A stretch of 64,000 bases of DNA from Pyropia yezoensis (Eukaryota > Rhodophyta > Bangiophyceae > Bangiales > Bangiaceae), in NCBI GenBank assembly GCA_009829735.1, contig CM020618.1, positions 33,270,894-33,334,893 of the forward strand, given 5' to 3'. Position 1 is the stretch's first letter, and every line of letters begins with the position of its first letter. The position numbers were made by a program, and so were the translations under genes. Under the pieces are notes generated by a model. It saw only the letters and a list, made by a program, of their open reading frames with translations. It was not told where the DNA came from and did no database searches. Positions 10,457 through 22,700 of this stretch are shown in pieces.

Positions 10457-12400
10457 ATGGCGACTCCGGGAGTGGAGACGGACTCTCTCGATGAGCGTAT
10501 GGAGGACACCTCCTACGGTGCAGCGCCTGCCGGGACTTCCGGCGGGGGCTCCGCGATCGCTCCGGGGGGTGGGACTCCCGCGTCACCCGGCTTTGGGTTG
10601 ACGGCAGGATCTCCCCCGGAGGCGGGACAAGTTGTCCCGCGTGAGGCCTTGGGGCGGTGGTTTTACCCCGCTTGGCCTCTGTATGAGGAGGGGTTGACTG
10701 TTCTTCGCTGTGGCCGACTCGGCGCAGCGATGGGTCGGGTATGGGACCGCCTACGGGAGAAGTATCCCCGTAGGGTCGGGTTCCCTGCCGGCTTCAGGAC
10801 GGACCAGTTTGCCTTCCTGGACGACGAGGAGGTCGAGGACGTGCAGCGGGCCAAGGCCATGGTGGACCGCGGGGGAACTATCCCGGGTCCCGGCGACTTG
10901 CCGACCTTCACTTGGGACGCGGTGGCAACTCGCCCCCCGTACCTTCACGAGGCCGATCCGCACACTCATCACTTTGATGTGCGGATGGAGAAGGACTTCC
11001 GGCGAGGTCCCTACTTGGTGACCTCGGCTCAACTTGAGTTTCCTCAGCAGTCTGCTGCCAGTAAGGAGCAATACTACCCGAAGAAGCCCGAGTGGTGGCC
11101 TCAAGTTGAGGTCCCCTACGGGTTCCCGGCATTGTTGCCACGGTTGCTTGACCACTTCGGCTCCGTCATGTTGACGGCTGGCCCTGATCATCTGGTGTGG
11201 GCCATGTTGGCCACCCAGTGGCTCCTCGAGGTCATGTCGACCTGGGTGTCATGTGTTCAGCGGCGGGAGATGCTCTGGCATCTCCCCCTCCGGCTCATCC
11301 AGGGTTTGGAACAGCTCACCCCTCAGCTAGTTGCTGAGGGGTGCTCGTCAGGACAACTCACTCTACTTGAGGAGATGCTCCGCCTCCACAAGTTTATCGA
11401 GTGGGAGAGCATTGAGCACAAGTTGCGCCGCCCCACTCGGGGGCCCAAGGACGATGGCGCACTTCGCCAGTTCGTGTGGGTCGCTCGTGAACTTCACGAC
11501 GGCCGTGTGGTCCTACGAGAGGGGTTGGGCATCGGGGACTACCCGTATGCCCCGGGGGTGGATCGTCACACTGCGCCACCCCCGGACAAGCCCATAGTTA
11601 TGGCTGTGCCCTCATATGATGACCATATGACTCAACCTACTGCGGGGGCCCCAAGTCGGGGTCGCAGTTACACCCGGGTACCGCCACCTCGGCGTGCCCC
11701 TCCGCTTCCTCCTGTTCCTTTCCAGCCTCACGGGAACATCCCGATCAGCGTGGCCGTGGAGTCATCCACACCGGTGTCTCCCAACTTGGGGGCCACCCTC
11801 CTGACGGTATACCCCAAGTTGGTGTTACCGCCCACGCCTCTAACCTCAGAGATGATGATCACCACGTTGGTGCGCACCATTTCCTGGTTGGCCGCGTCGA
11901 CCGCAACCCTCCAAAGTTCCGAGACTCCTCAACTTGAGGAGCGCGTTCGTACTGCAGTGGCGACCGCGAGTTGCGAGTCGGTGGCGGAGTTTATGACGGC
12001 CGAGTTGGCTCGCATTGGGGCTATTATGCCCCAGCCAACCCCACTTGGGCGTGGCAAGCGTCGTGCGAGCCGGGCATACTCGCCTCCTCGCCGTCGTCGC
12101 CGTCACTCGCGGCGCTCTCCCTCCGTGTCGGAAGACGAGTTGTCTTACTCCGTCTCGGAGTCCTCTACCCCATCGGAGACGGAGTCTGTCCAGCGTCTGC
12201 GTCGCAAACTTGCGCGCAAGACCAGGCAGAAGAGTAGCCACGGTCGGCGCCACTTGCGCGACCGTGAGGGGCGCGACGGTTCCGACTTGGAGCCGCCGCC
12301 CCTTCGAACGAGTGGAGACCGTTATCGGCGTGGGTCTCGCCGCTCGCCTCCACGTGAGGGCGAGGGCCGTGGAGTGGGAGAGTCTAGCATGCGTGCCTAG
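10457..12400 (+). CDS. Antisense ORF of family A, intact copy (Arg/Ser-rich tail)
   Basis: 647 residues from ATG 10457; the frame is open upstream to an ATG at 10286. I prefer 10457 because the peptide after it (D-S-L-D-E-R-M-E-D-T) is conserved in the decayed relative at 27121-27262, although similarity may extend a few codons upstream. The central part (about residues 60-370) is rich in Trp, Leu and aromatic residues (PEWWPQVEVPYGFPALLPRL, then TQWLLEVMSTWV, MLWHLPLRLIQGLEQL). A proline-rich linker follows. The last ~115 residues are Arg/Ser-rich (SPPRRRRRHSRRSPS, RRGSRRSPPRE), like SR or nucleic-acid-binding tails. It runs opposite to gag-pol and ends 111 bp from the pol stop, tail to tail. 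No known domain is recognised. It recalls antisense genes of some plant Ty3/gypsy elements such as Grande, but homology is untested. Confidence 0.75.
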   Translation: MATPGVETDSLDERMEDTSYGAAPAGTSGGGSAIAPGGGTPASPGFGLTAGSPPEAGQVVPREALGRWFYPAWPLYEEGLTVLRCGRLGAAMGRVWDRLREKYPRRVGFPAGFRTDQFAFLDDEEVEDVQRAKAMVDRGGTIPGPGDLPTFTWDAVATRPPYLHEADPHTHHFDVRMEKDFRRGPYLVTSAQLEFPQQSAASKEQYYPKKPEWWPQVEVPYGFPALLPRLLDHFGSVMLTAGPDHLVWAMLATQWLLEVMSTWVSCVQRREMLWHLPLRLIQGLEQLTPQLVAEGCSSGQLTLLEEMLRLHKFIEWESIEHKLRRPTRGPKDDGALRQFVWVARELHDGRVVLREGLGIGDYPYAPGVDRHTAPPPDKPIVMAVPSYDDHMTQPTAGAPSRGRSYTRVPPPRRAPPLPPVPFQPHGNIPISVAVESSTPVSPNLGATLLTVYPKLVLPPTPLTSEMMITTLVRTISWLAASTATLQSSETPQLEERVRTAVATASCESVAEFMTAELARIGAIMPQPTPLGRGKRRASRAYSPPRRRRRHSRRSPSVSEDELSYSVSESSTPSETESVQRLRRKLARKTRQKSSHGRRHLRDREGRDGSDLEPPPLRTSGDRYRRGSRRSPPREGEGRGVGESSMRA

Positions 12401-12511
12401 TTGGCGGCTGCCTTTGATGTGAGAGTGTGAGGGTTAGGGCTGTAGTTTAAAGCCACTCTGCGTACCACTTCGACTTGAAGCACTCTCTTGGCACTGTTGC
12501 TCGGCCTTCCC

Positions 12512-15500
12512 TCACGTTGAGGGAGGGCTGTTAGGGTCTATCTCGTTCCGGGCACAGTACGCCCGGACCATCTCAGCAGGAAGGTCCTCCACATACTCCC
12601 ACGTATCATCCTTGGCTTTGTAGCCAAACCAACGCACCCTCAACATGAGGCGGTCAGTATCCTCATCCCAGCCGTGGTCGATGAACTTGTCGAACACGTA
12701 CTCCTGCGGGCCCTGTTTGGCTGCAGGCAGCGAGGGCAGGCGCCACGTTTTCAAAGCACGCGCCCAAGCTGGGTCGCCTGCAGGCGGTGGTGCAACTTTG
12801 ACCACGTCCTGTCCGTTCACTGTGCGGACCCCATCGTCACTTTCGATGGTGAAGCGCCGCCCATCAGTACGAAGGACCTGGTACGGCCCCTTCGTCTGGA
12901 ACACCAACTTACCCCCAGTTGGGGTGTGTGAGTGGACCAATACCCAGTCACCCTGCTCGGGGACATGCTTGGCGTTGCGCACCTTTTTGTCAAAGGTACG
13001 CTTGTAGCGCTTTTGTGCTTTGTCCATCTCAGCCCTGACTTTAGGGATGAGGTTTTCAAGCCTAGCAGCGAACTCCGCCTTACTCTCAGTAGGAGTGGGC
13101 GTACTGCCACCATCCTCCCTAGTTGGGAGCGGCCGCCGCACGGCAATAGACCGCACGCGACGGGGGGTCACAAAAGCGAGGGGTACTTCCCCGGTAGATG
13201 AGTGAACCTGCGAATTGTAGGCAGTGGTCAGAATAGAAATGTATTGGTCCCACGTCTTCACGTGCTCACTCACATAATGGCGCAGCTGCCTAACAATAGT
13301 TTTGTTGAAGCGCTCCACCTGCCCATTAGTTTGTGGGTGGTAGGGGGTGGCATAGTTTGCCTTAACCCCCAACATATCCAGCACTCCTTGAAACAGTACA
13401 GACGCAAATTGCGGTCCATTGTCCGATAGTGTACTATCCGGAATGCCATACGCGGCAACCCAGTGATCTAGGAAGGCTGACACGACCGACATGGCCGTGA
13501 TCTCTGCCAGTGGGATCGCTCGCGTAAGTTTCGTGAAGCGGTCACAGATGACCAGGAGGTACTGGTTGCCCTCCTCGGTCACTGGCAGTGGCCCAAGGAT
13601 GTCCATCGCCAACGCGGCGAAGGGCTCCTTGGCCGGGAACAATAGCATAGCCGTAGTAGGCCGCCGTTCCATCAGACGGTTCTGTGCACAACTTGTGCAG
13701 GCAGCCACCCAACTGTAGATGTCCACCACCATGGACGGCCAGTAGTACCTGGTCCTCAGGGTCTGGTATAGTTTACTAGACCCCAGGTGTCCACCCGTGG
13801 GAGCGTTATGCTCCCTCTCAAGGATACTGTCCTTGAGGGATGCGGGGACGACAAGTTGTTCGGTCCCCTGGAATACCCCCCTCCTCATGAGGAGGCCATC
13901 GTCTCCCAGGAAGAACCGCGTCTCCGCCACTGTATCCAGGGTATCCCTCTGCGACTTGCAGAAGGGATCCTCGGCCTGGGCCTTCACTACTTCGTCCAGG
14001 GACAGGGGCAAGTACTTCTTGTTCCCTGGCGCCTCGGGATTCAACGCCTGACCCGAGCGCGTGACTACCCCCACGATGGGGATGTCCTCATCGACTGGGG
14101 TGGTGTCCAGTCCCTCGGTAGGTACCCGAGAGAGGCCGTCGGCAAGGGCATGTTGCCTGCCAGGTCGGTACTCAATATCAAAGTTGAAGGGTGCAAGTCG
14201 CACCCTCCACCGGTTGAGACGAGTGTTCGTACAGTCCGTCTTGAAGATGAACTGCAACGCGCGGTGGTCACAGCGGATGAGGAACTTCTCACCCTCTAGG
14301 TAGTGACGAAGTGACGTCACCGCCCATACCACTGCGAGTCCTTCCAACTCGGTGACTCCGTAGTTCTTCTCGGCCGAGTTTAGCCCCTTGCTGAAGTATC
14401 CCACCGGCAAGTACTCCTTGACCGGCTGTTGCTGAAGCAACACACAACCAAGTTGGTCGTAGCTAGCGTCCACATCCAGGATGTAGTGGCCTCCCAACCT
14501 GGGAATAGCCAGGATAGGGGGCTTCAGCAGAAGGTCCCGAAGAGTCTCAAAGGATTCCTTCTCCACCCGACTTGGGGGAGGCAGGTTCTTCGGTAGCGTT
14601 GAGCTCACTAACTCATTCAACGGCTTCGCCACTTTGGCGAAGCCCTTAGTGAAACGTCGGTACACGTTACACATCCCGAGGAAGCTCCTCATCTGGGTCT
14701 GGGTCCGGGGCGGTACTTGAGCCTTGCGGATGGCCCTCAAGTTTTTCTCGTTGACACTGAGACGCCCCGGACGGACAACATGTCCCAAGTACTCCACCTC
14801 TTGAGTGAAGAGGTGGCACTTACTCGCCTTCAGTGACACTCCGGCGTCAGCAAGTAGCTTGAACACCTGGCCAAGATGGCCAATGTGTTCCTCCGGACTT
14901 CGGGAGAACACAATGATATCGTCTAGGTACACGAGACAGATCTGCCACCGTACTCCGGCCAGAATCATGTCCATAGCGCGCTGGAAAGTTGCCGGCGCGT
15001 TACACAGGCCAAACGGTAGACGCTTGCACTGGTAGGTACCACAGTGACAGGTAAAGGTAGTTTTATGCCTGTCCTCCGGGGGCAATGGGAATTTGCCAGT
15101 ACCCCGCGTTACAGTCCAGGGTAGAGAACACGTTTGCCTCCCCCAGAGAGTCCAGACAGTCATCCATCCGAGGTAGGGGATAACTATCCTTCACCGTGCT
15201 CTCGTTGAGCTTACGGTAGTCGATACAGAACCGGGGGGTCCCATCAACTTTGGGGACGATCACCACCGGACTCGCCCACTCGGCGTTGCTGGCCTCGATC
15301 ACATCGAGGGCCTCCATGCGAGCAACTTGCTCCTTAACGAGGGCCCTTGAACGGGGTCCCCCCCTATACGGTTGTTGGCGTATAGGGGGCGCACCGGGTT
15401 TCAACTCGATCCGGTGTTGGGTAGCTCTCATGAGTCCCAATTGACCATCCCACAACTTGTGATATTGGTCCAAGAGGCGTTCAACTTGAACCCTCAACCT

Positions 15501-16403
15501 GGGTGGAACACCCTCCATGTTTACCTGGGGCCGAGGAGAGGCGGCCGACTTGGCTTGATGCTTCTCCTTTCCGGACTTCGGGTCGCTACTTGCGCCCGCG
15601 CTGAGGTGACCGCTACTACCGGTCCCTCGTGTTGGTCGATATAGCCGAACTTGGCCCCCGACTTGAAGAACTTGGGCGACGAGCTCAGGTTCATCACCTG
15701 GATCCTCCACGGGACTCCGGCTTTGGAGTCCATCGTGCCAAGGGCAACATGCACTTGGTGCTTGCGAGGCAAGACGGGGGTTAGGGTGCACCAACCCGTT
15801 CCCCGCATAATCAGTTACAACATCCACGTGCGCCACCGAGTTGGGGGGCAACATGACTTTACGGGCTAAACGCAGAGTAGCAGTAAACCCTTCCCTCACA
15901 GAACAAACAGGCTTCGACTGTAAAACTGTCACAGGAGCCACAGACTTTCCCTTACCAAGGATGGGGATAGTCCCCATTCATCAACTTGACCCAGTACTCA
16001 GGGCCACAAATCAAAGGCACTTGTGTTACGACATAAGGGGTACCAGAAGCAGGGGTACCGATATATTCTCAACTACACCATAGGTCACGTCGACCTCATG
16101 GGTCCCCAACCGAGTTGGTAGGGTCACGGCACCAACGATGGGAAGTACCCCACCATTGATATCGATCAGATGGTCAGCTTTAGACTTCCAGCGTTGGAGC
16201 CTCATCCCCTTTGGTAATAGCGACTTGCGTATCAAGGAGGCTCCTGACCCGGTATCAAGTACGATACGGACACAACAGGCGCGGCCGGGGGCTAGTTGCA
16301 CCCGTCCAGCCACCTGGAAGTTCTCACCCGTCAGCACCGCGATGACCCGACGTGGGTTTACGTTTCTTGGGAAGTCCCACCCGAGGTGGGCGGACTCCCT
16401 TAG
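12512..16403 (-). pseudogene. Family-A pol, left unit, frameshifted and cut by the gap
   Basis: Homologous to 19758-23741 throughout. The integrase-chromodomain and most of the RT read in one 883-residue frame (15163 to 12512). Upstream the frame is broken several times: near 14706-14716 (three extra bases that keep the frame), 15077 (one extra G), 15603, 15768, 15974, 16048 and 16367. Almost all differences from the right unit are one- or two-base changes in runs; I saw one clear substitution (about 15857). This is the signature of sequencing or consensus error rather than decay. The sequence stops at the N run within the N-terminal part of pol. Confidence 0.8.
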
Positions 16404-16903
16404 NNNNNNNNNNNNNNNNNNNNNNNNNNNNNNNNNNNNNNNNNNNNNNNNNNNNNNNNNNNNNNNNNNNNNNNNNNNNNNNNNNNNNNNNNNNNNNNNN
16501 NNNNNNNNNNNNNNNNNNNNNNNNNNNNNNNNNNNNNNNNNNNNNNNNNNNNNNNNNNNNNNNNNNNNNNNNNNNNNNNNNNNNNNNNNNNNNNNNNNNN
16601 NNNNNNNNNNNNNNNNNNNNNNNNNNNNNNNNNNNNNNNNNNNNNNNNNNNNNNNNNNNNNNNNNNNNNNNNNNNNNNNNNNNNNNNNNNNNNNNNNNNN
16701 NNNNNNNNNNNNNNNNNNNNNNNNNNNNNNNNNNNNNNNNNNNNNNNNNNNNNNNNNNNNNNNNNNNNNNNNNNNNNNNNNNNNNNNNNNNNNNNNNNNN
16801 NNNNNNNNNNNNNNNNNNNNNNNNNNNNNNNNNNNNNNNNNNNNNNNNNNNNNNNNNNNNNNNNNNNNNNNNNNNNNNNNNNNNNNNNNNNNNNNNNNNN
16901 NNN
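16404..16903. other. Assembly gap, exactly 500 N
   Basis: The round number suggests a placeholder of unknown size. By comparison with the right unit, a complete left unit would need about 2.17 kb here (rest of pol, all of gag, leader and 12 LTR bases). Confidence 0.95.
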
Positions 16904-17359
16904 CACTCGCACACACAGTACCCAAGTTGGGGCGGTGTGCGAGGGCTGCCTCCCGTGTCGGGGGAACCGGAAGAAGTGCAAGTCGCACACACTCTATCCC
17001 TGTTGTGGGGCAATCCCCCCACGGACAAACAAGAAGATGGTGTGTGGTCCAACAGTTTTCTTGGTCGGGACGGGGACGCAGGGCCAAGCCCCGCTGTCCC
17101 TCCCCTTATCCCCCAGGGTCCACTCAGAATCTCGCCACTCAGAATCTCCCACCCCAGCACCTGCCCACCGGGCCACACGAAAATTCAAGACGATAAATGC
17201 AGAAAACCCTCAAATCCAAGTTGGATTTACTACTAAGCTAACTATCCCGAACTTAGGGAATATGGACCCAAATGCAGGGGGAGGAACGGATCAGGCTAGT
17301 GGCCTGCCGCCCCTTGCATGGCACGTGTTGCCCCCTACCTGGGGGTCAATACTGCCACA
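16904..17359 (-). repeat. Family-A LTR, middle copy, first 12 bases hidden by gap
   Basis: 456 visible bases matching 9658-10113, with small length differences in a T-run and a C-run. It ends TGCCACA at 17359 and is followed by the polypurine tract. Confidence 0.9.
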
Positions 17360-17372
17360 CTCCCCTCTCCTC
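17360..17372 (-). other. Polypurine tract of right unit
   Basis: Same tract as 10114-10126, abutting the middle LTR; on the minus strand GAGGAGAGGGGAG. Confidence 0.85.
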
Positions 17373-17701
17373 AGTTCCGACCGACCCGGTCGGCCCTGTG
17401 AGGGGGTGCGTAAACGCACGTCTCGGCGTTGGGGGGGGACGCGACTTGCTGTCCCCCCTTGAGTACGTAACGCGGATGTGGAGGCGGTCACGTTGGCCGC
17501 CCCTCTCCTCAAGCTTGCCCACTTGGCAGCTTGCTCTCCTCGGTTCACACCTCACCACCACCACCACTTCTCCTTCACCTTACACGGGGCCACCCCACGC
17601 TGGGGAGGCCACCCGTTTACCCACGATCCGAGTCCCCCTCAACTCGAGGCGGGTCTCGTGCCGCGATAGCCAGGACGTCTCTCCCCAACTTGGGGAGAGC
17701 C

Positions 17702-19646
17702 ATGGCGACTCCGGGAGTGGAGACGGACTCTCTCGATGAGCGTATGGAGGACACCTCCTACGGTGCAGCGCCTGCCGGGACTTCCGGCGGGGGCTCCGCG
17801 ATCGCTCCGGGGGGTGGGACTCCCCGCGTCACCCGGCTTTGGGGTTGACGGCAGGATCTCCCCGGAGGCGGGACAAGTTGTCCCGCGTGAGGCCTTGGGG
17901 CGGTGGTTTACCCCGCTTGGCCTCTGTATGAGGAGGGGTTGACTGTTCTTCGCTGTGGCCGACTCGGCGCAGCGATGGGTCGGGTATGGGACCGCCTACG
18001 GGAGAAGTATCCCCGTAGGGTCGGGTTCCCTGCCGGCTTCAGGACGGACCAGTTTGCCTTCCTGGACGACGAGGAGGTCGAGGACGTGCAGCGGGCCAAG
18101 GCCATGGTGGACCGCGGGGGAACTATCCCGGGTCCCGGCGACTTGCCGACCTTCACTTGGGACGCGGTGGGCAACTCGCCCCCGTACCTTCACGAGGCCG
18201 ATCCGCACACTCATCACTTTGATGTGCGGATGGAGAAGGACTTTCCGGCGAGGTCCCTACTTGGTGACCTCGGCTCAACTTGAGTTTCCTCAGCAGTCTG
18301 CTGCCAGTAAGGAGCAATACTACCCGAAGAAGCCCGAGTGGTGGCCTCAAGTTGAGGTCCCCTACGGGTTCCCGGCATTGTTGCCACGGTTGCTTGACCA
18401 CTTCGGCTCCGTCATGTTGACGGCTGGCCCTGATCATCTGGTGTGGGCCATGTTGGCCACCCAGTGGCTCCTCGAGGTCATGTCGACCTGGGTGTCATGT
18501 GTTCAGCGGCGGGAGATGCTCTGGCATCTCCCCCTCCGGCTCATCCAGGGTTTGGAACAGCTCACCCCTCAGCTAGTTGCTGAGGGGTGCTCGTCAGGAC
18601 AACTCACTCTACTTGAGGAGATGCTCCGCCTCCACAAGTTTATCGAGTGGGAGAGCATTGAGCACAAGTTGCGCCGCCCCACTCGGGGGCCCAAGGACGA
18701 TGGCGCACTTCGCCAGTTCGTGTGGGTCGCTCGTGAACTTCACGACGGCCGTGTGGTCCTACGAGAGGGGTTGGGCATCGGGGACTACCCGTATGCCCCG
18801 GGGGTGGATCGTCACACTGCGCCACCCCCGGACAAGCCCATAGTTATGGCTGTGCCCTCATATGATGACCATATGACTCAACCTACTGCGGGGGCCCCAA
18901 GTCGGGGTCGCAGTTACACCCGGGTACCGCCACCTCGGCGTGCCCCTCCGCTTCCTCCTGTTCCTTTCCAGCCTCACGGGAACATCCCGATCAGCGTGGC
19001 CGTGGAGTCATCCACACCGGTGTCTCCCAACTTGGGGGCCACCCTCCTGACGGTATACCCCAAGTTGGTGTTACCGCCCACGCCTCTAACCTCAGAGATG
19101 ATGATCACCACGTTGGTGCGCACCATTTCCTGGTTGGCCGCGTCGACCGCAACCCTCCAAAGTTCCGAGACTCCTCAACTTGAGGAGCGCGTTCGTACTG
19201 CAGTGGCGACCGCGAGTTGCGAGTCGGTGGCGGAGTTTATGACGGCCGAGTTGGCTCGCATTGGGGCTATTATGCCCCAGCCAACCCCACTTGGGCGTGG
19301 CAAGCGTCGTGCGAGCCGGGCATACTCGCCTCCTCGCCGTCGTCGCCGTCACTCGCGGCGCTCTCCCTCCGTGTCGGAAGACGAGTTGTCTTACTCCGTC
19401 TCGGAGTCCTCTACCCCATCGGAGACGGAGTCTGTCCAGCGTCTGCGTCGCAAACTTGCGCGCAAGACCAGGCAGAAGAGTAGCCACGGTCGGCGCCACT
19501 TGCGCGACCGTGAGGGGCGCGACGGTTCCGACTTGGAGCCGCCGCCCCTTCGAACGAGTGGAGACCGTTATCGGCGTGGGTCTCGCCGCTCGCCTCCACG
19601 TGAGGGCGAGGGCCGTGGAGTGGGAGAGTCTAGCATGCGTGCCTAG
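17702..19646 (+). pseudogene. Antisense ORF of family A, right unit, apparent frameshifts
   Basis: Same gene as 10457-12400. It differs by seven single-base length changes, all in homopolymers (about 17822, 17842, 17862, 17906, 18169, 18178 and 18242), which break it into 17531-17848, 17903-18283 and 17955-19646. From about 18245 to the stop it is in the correct frame, including the Arg/Ser-rich tail. The left copy is uninterrupted, so these breaks may be sequence errors. Here pol is intact; in the left unit the reverse is true. Confidence 0.75.
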
Positions 19647-19757
19647 TTGGCGGCTGCCTTTGATGTGAGAGTGTGAGGGTTAGGGCTGTAGTTTAAAGCC
19701 ACTCTGCGTACCACTTCGACTTGAAGCACTCTCTTGGCACTGTTGCTCGGCCTTCCC

Positions 19758-22700
19758 TCACGTTGAGGGAGGGCTGTTAGGGTCTATCTCGTTCCGGGCA
19801 CAGTACGCCCGGACCATCTCAGCAGGAAGGTCCTCCACATACTCCCACGTATCATCCTTGGCTTTGTAGCCAAACCAACGCACCCTCAACATGAGGCGGT
19901 CAGTATCCTCATCCCAGCCGTGGTCGATGAACTTGTCGAACACGTACTCCTGCGGGCCCTGTTTGGCTGCAGGCAGCGAGGGCAGGCGCCACGTTTTCAA
20001 AGCACGCGCCCAAGCTGGGTCGCCTGCAGGCGGTGGTGCAACTTTGACCACGTCCTGTCCGTTCACTGTGCGGACCCCATCGTCACTTTCGATGGTGAAG
20101 CGCCGCCCATCAGTACGAAGGACCTGGTACGGCCCCTTCGTCTGGAACACCAACTTACCCCCAGTTGGGGTGTGTGAGTGGACCAATACCCAGTCACCCT
20201 GCTCGGGGACATGCTTGGCGTTGCGCACCTTTTTGTCAAAGGTACGCTTGTAGCGCTTTTGTGCTTTGTCCATCTCAGCCCTGACTTTAGGGATGAGGTT
20301 TTCAAGCCTAGCAGCGAACTCCGCCTTACTCTCAGTAGGAGTGGGCGTACTGCCACCATCCTCCCTAGTTGGGAGCGGCCGCCGCACGGCAATAGACCGC
20401 ACGCGACGGGGGGTCACAAAAGCGAGGGGTACTTCCCCGGTAGATGAGTGAACCTGCGAATTGTAGGCAGTGGTCAGAATAGAAATGTATTGGTCCCACG
20501 TCTTCACGTGCTCACTCACATAATGGCGCAGCTGCCTAACAATAGTTTTGTTGAAGCGCTCCACCTGCCCATTAGTTTGTGGGTGGTAGGGGGTGGCATA
20601 GTTTGCCTTAACCCCCAACATATCCAGCACTCCTTGAAACAGTACAGACGCAAATTGCGGTCCATTGTCCGATAGTGTACTATCCGGAATGCCATACGCG
20701 GCAACCCAGTGATCTAGGAAGGCTGACACGACCGACATGGCCGTGATCTCTGCCAGTGGGATCGCTCGCGTAAGTTTCGTGAAGCGGTCACAGATGACCA
20801 GGAGGTACTGGTTGCCCTCCTCGGTCACTGGCAGTGGCCCAAGGATGTCCATCGCCAACGCGGCGAAGGGCTCCTTGGCCGGGAACAATAGCATAGCCGT
20901 AGTAGGCCGCCGTTCCATCAGACGGTTCTGTGCACAACTTGTGCAGGCAGCCACCCAACTGTAGATGTCCACCACCATGGACGGCCAGTAGTACCTGGTC
21001 CTCAGGGTCTGGTATAGTTTACTAGACCCCAGGTGTCCACCCGTGGGAGCGTTATGCTCCCTCTCAAGGATACTGTCCTTGAGGGATGCGGGGACGACAA
21101 GTTGTTCGGTCCCCTGGAATACCCCCCTCCTCATGAGGAGGCCATCGTCTCCCAGGAAGAACCGCGTCTCCGCCACTGTATCCAGGGTATCCCTCTGCGA
21201 CTTGCAGAAGGGATCCTCGGCCTGGGCCTTCACTACTTCGTCCAGGGACAGGGGCAAGTACTTCTTGTTCCCTGGCGCCTCGGGATTCAACGCCTGACCC
21301 GAGCGCGTGACTACCCCCACGATGGGGATGTCCTCATCGACTGGGGTGGTGTCCAGTCCCTCGGTAGGTACCCGAGAGAGGCCGTCGGCAAGGGCATGTT
21401 GCCTGCCAGGTCGGTACTCAATATCAAAGTTGAAGGGTGCAAGTCGCACCCTCCACCGGTTGAGACGAGTGTTCGTACAGTCCGTCTTGAAGATGAACTG
21501 CAACGCGCGGTGGTCACAGCGGATGAGGAACTTCTCACCCTCTAGGTAGTGACGAAGTGACGTCACCGCCCATACCACTGCGAGTCCTTCCAACTCGGTG
21601 ACTCCGTAGTTCTTCTCGGCCGAGTTTAGCCCCTTGCTGAAGTATCCCACCGGCAAGTACTCCTTGACCGGCTGTTGCTGAAGCAACACACAACCAAGTT
21701 GGTCGTAGCTAGCGTCCACATCCAGGATGTAGTGGCCTCCCAACCTGGGAATAGCCAGGATAGGGGGCTTCAGCAGAAGGTCCCGAAGAGTCTCAAAGGA
21801 TTCCTTCTCCACCCGACTTGGGGGAGGCAGGTTCTTCGGTAGCGTTGAGCTCACTAACTCATTCAACGGCTTCGCCACTTTGGCGAAGCCCTTAGTGAAA
21901 CGTCGGTACACGTTACACATCCCGAGGAAGCTCCTCATCTGGGTCTGGGTCCGGGGGTACTGAGCCTTGCGGATGGCCCTCAAGTTTTTCTCGTTGACAC
22001 TGAGACGCCCCGGACGGACAACATGTCCCAAGTACTCCACCTCTTGAGTGAAGAGGTGGCACTTACTCGCCTTCAGTGACACTCCGGCGTCAGCAAGTAG
22101 CTTGAACACCTGGCCAAGATGGCCAATGTGTTCCTCCGGACTTCGGGAGAACACAATGATATCGTCTAGGTACACGAGACAGATCTGCCACCGTACTCCG
22201 GCCAGAATCATGTCCATAGCGCGCTGGAAAGTTGCCGGCGCGTTACACAGGCCAAACGGTAGACGCTTGCACTGGTAGGTACCACAGTGACAGGTAAAGG
22301 TAGTTTTATGCCTGTCCTCCGGGGCAATGGGAATTTGCCAGTACCCCGCGTTACAGTCCAGGGTAGAGAACACGTTTGCCTCCCCCAGAGAGTCCAGACA
22401 GTCATCCATCCGAGGTAGGGGATAACTATCCTTCACCGTGCTCTCGTTGAGCTTACGGTAGTCGATACAGAACCGGGGGGTCCCATCAACTTTGGGGACG
22501 ATCACCACCGGACTCGCCCACTCGGCGTTGCTGGCCTCGATCACATCGAGGGCCTCCATGCGAGCAACTTGCTCCTTAACGAGGGCCCTTGAACGGGGTC
22601 CCCCCCTATACGGTTGTTGGCGTATAGGGGGCGCACCGGGTTTCAACTCGATCCGGTGTTGGGTAGCTCTCATGAGTCCCAATTGACCATCCCACAACTT

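Noticed and set aside
9646-12400. Reading the plus-strand ORF as gag of a plus-strand element
   Set aside because: Primer site, polypurine tract and gag-pol all show minus polarity; a zinc-knuckle gag is present at 23738-25684.
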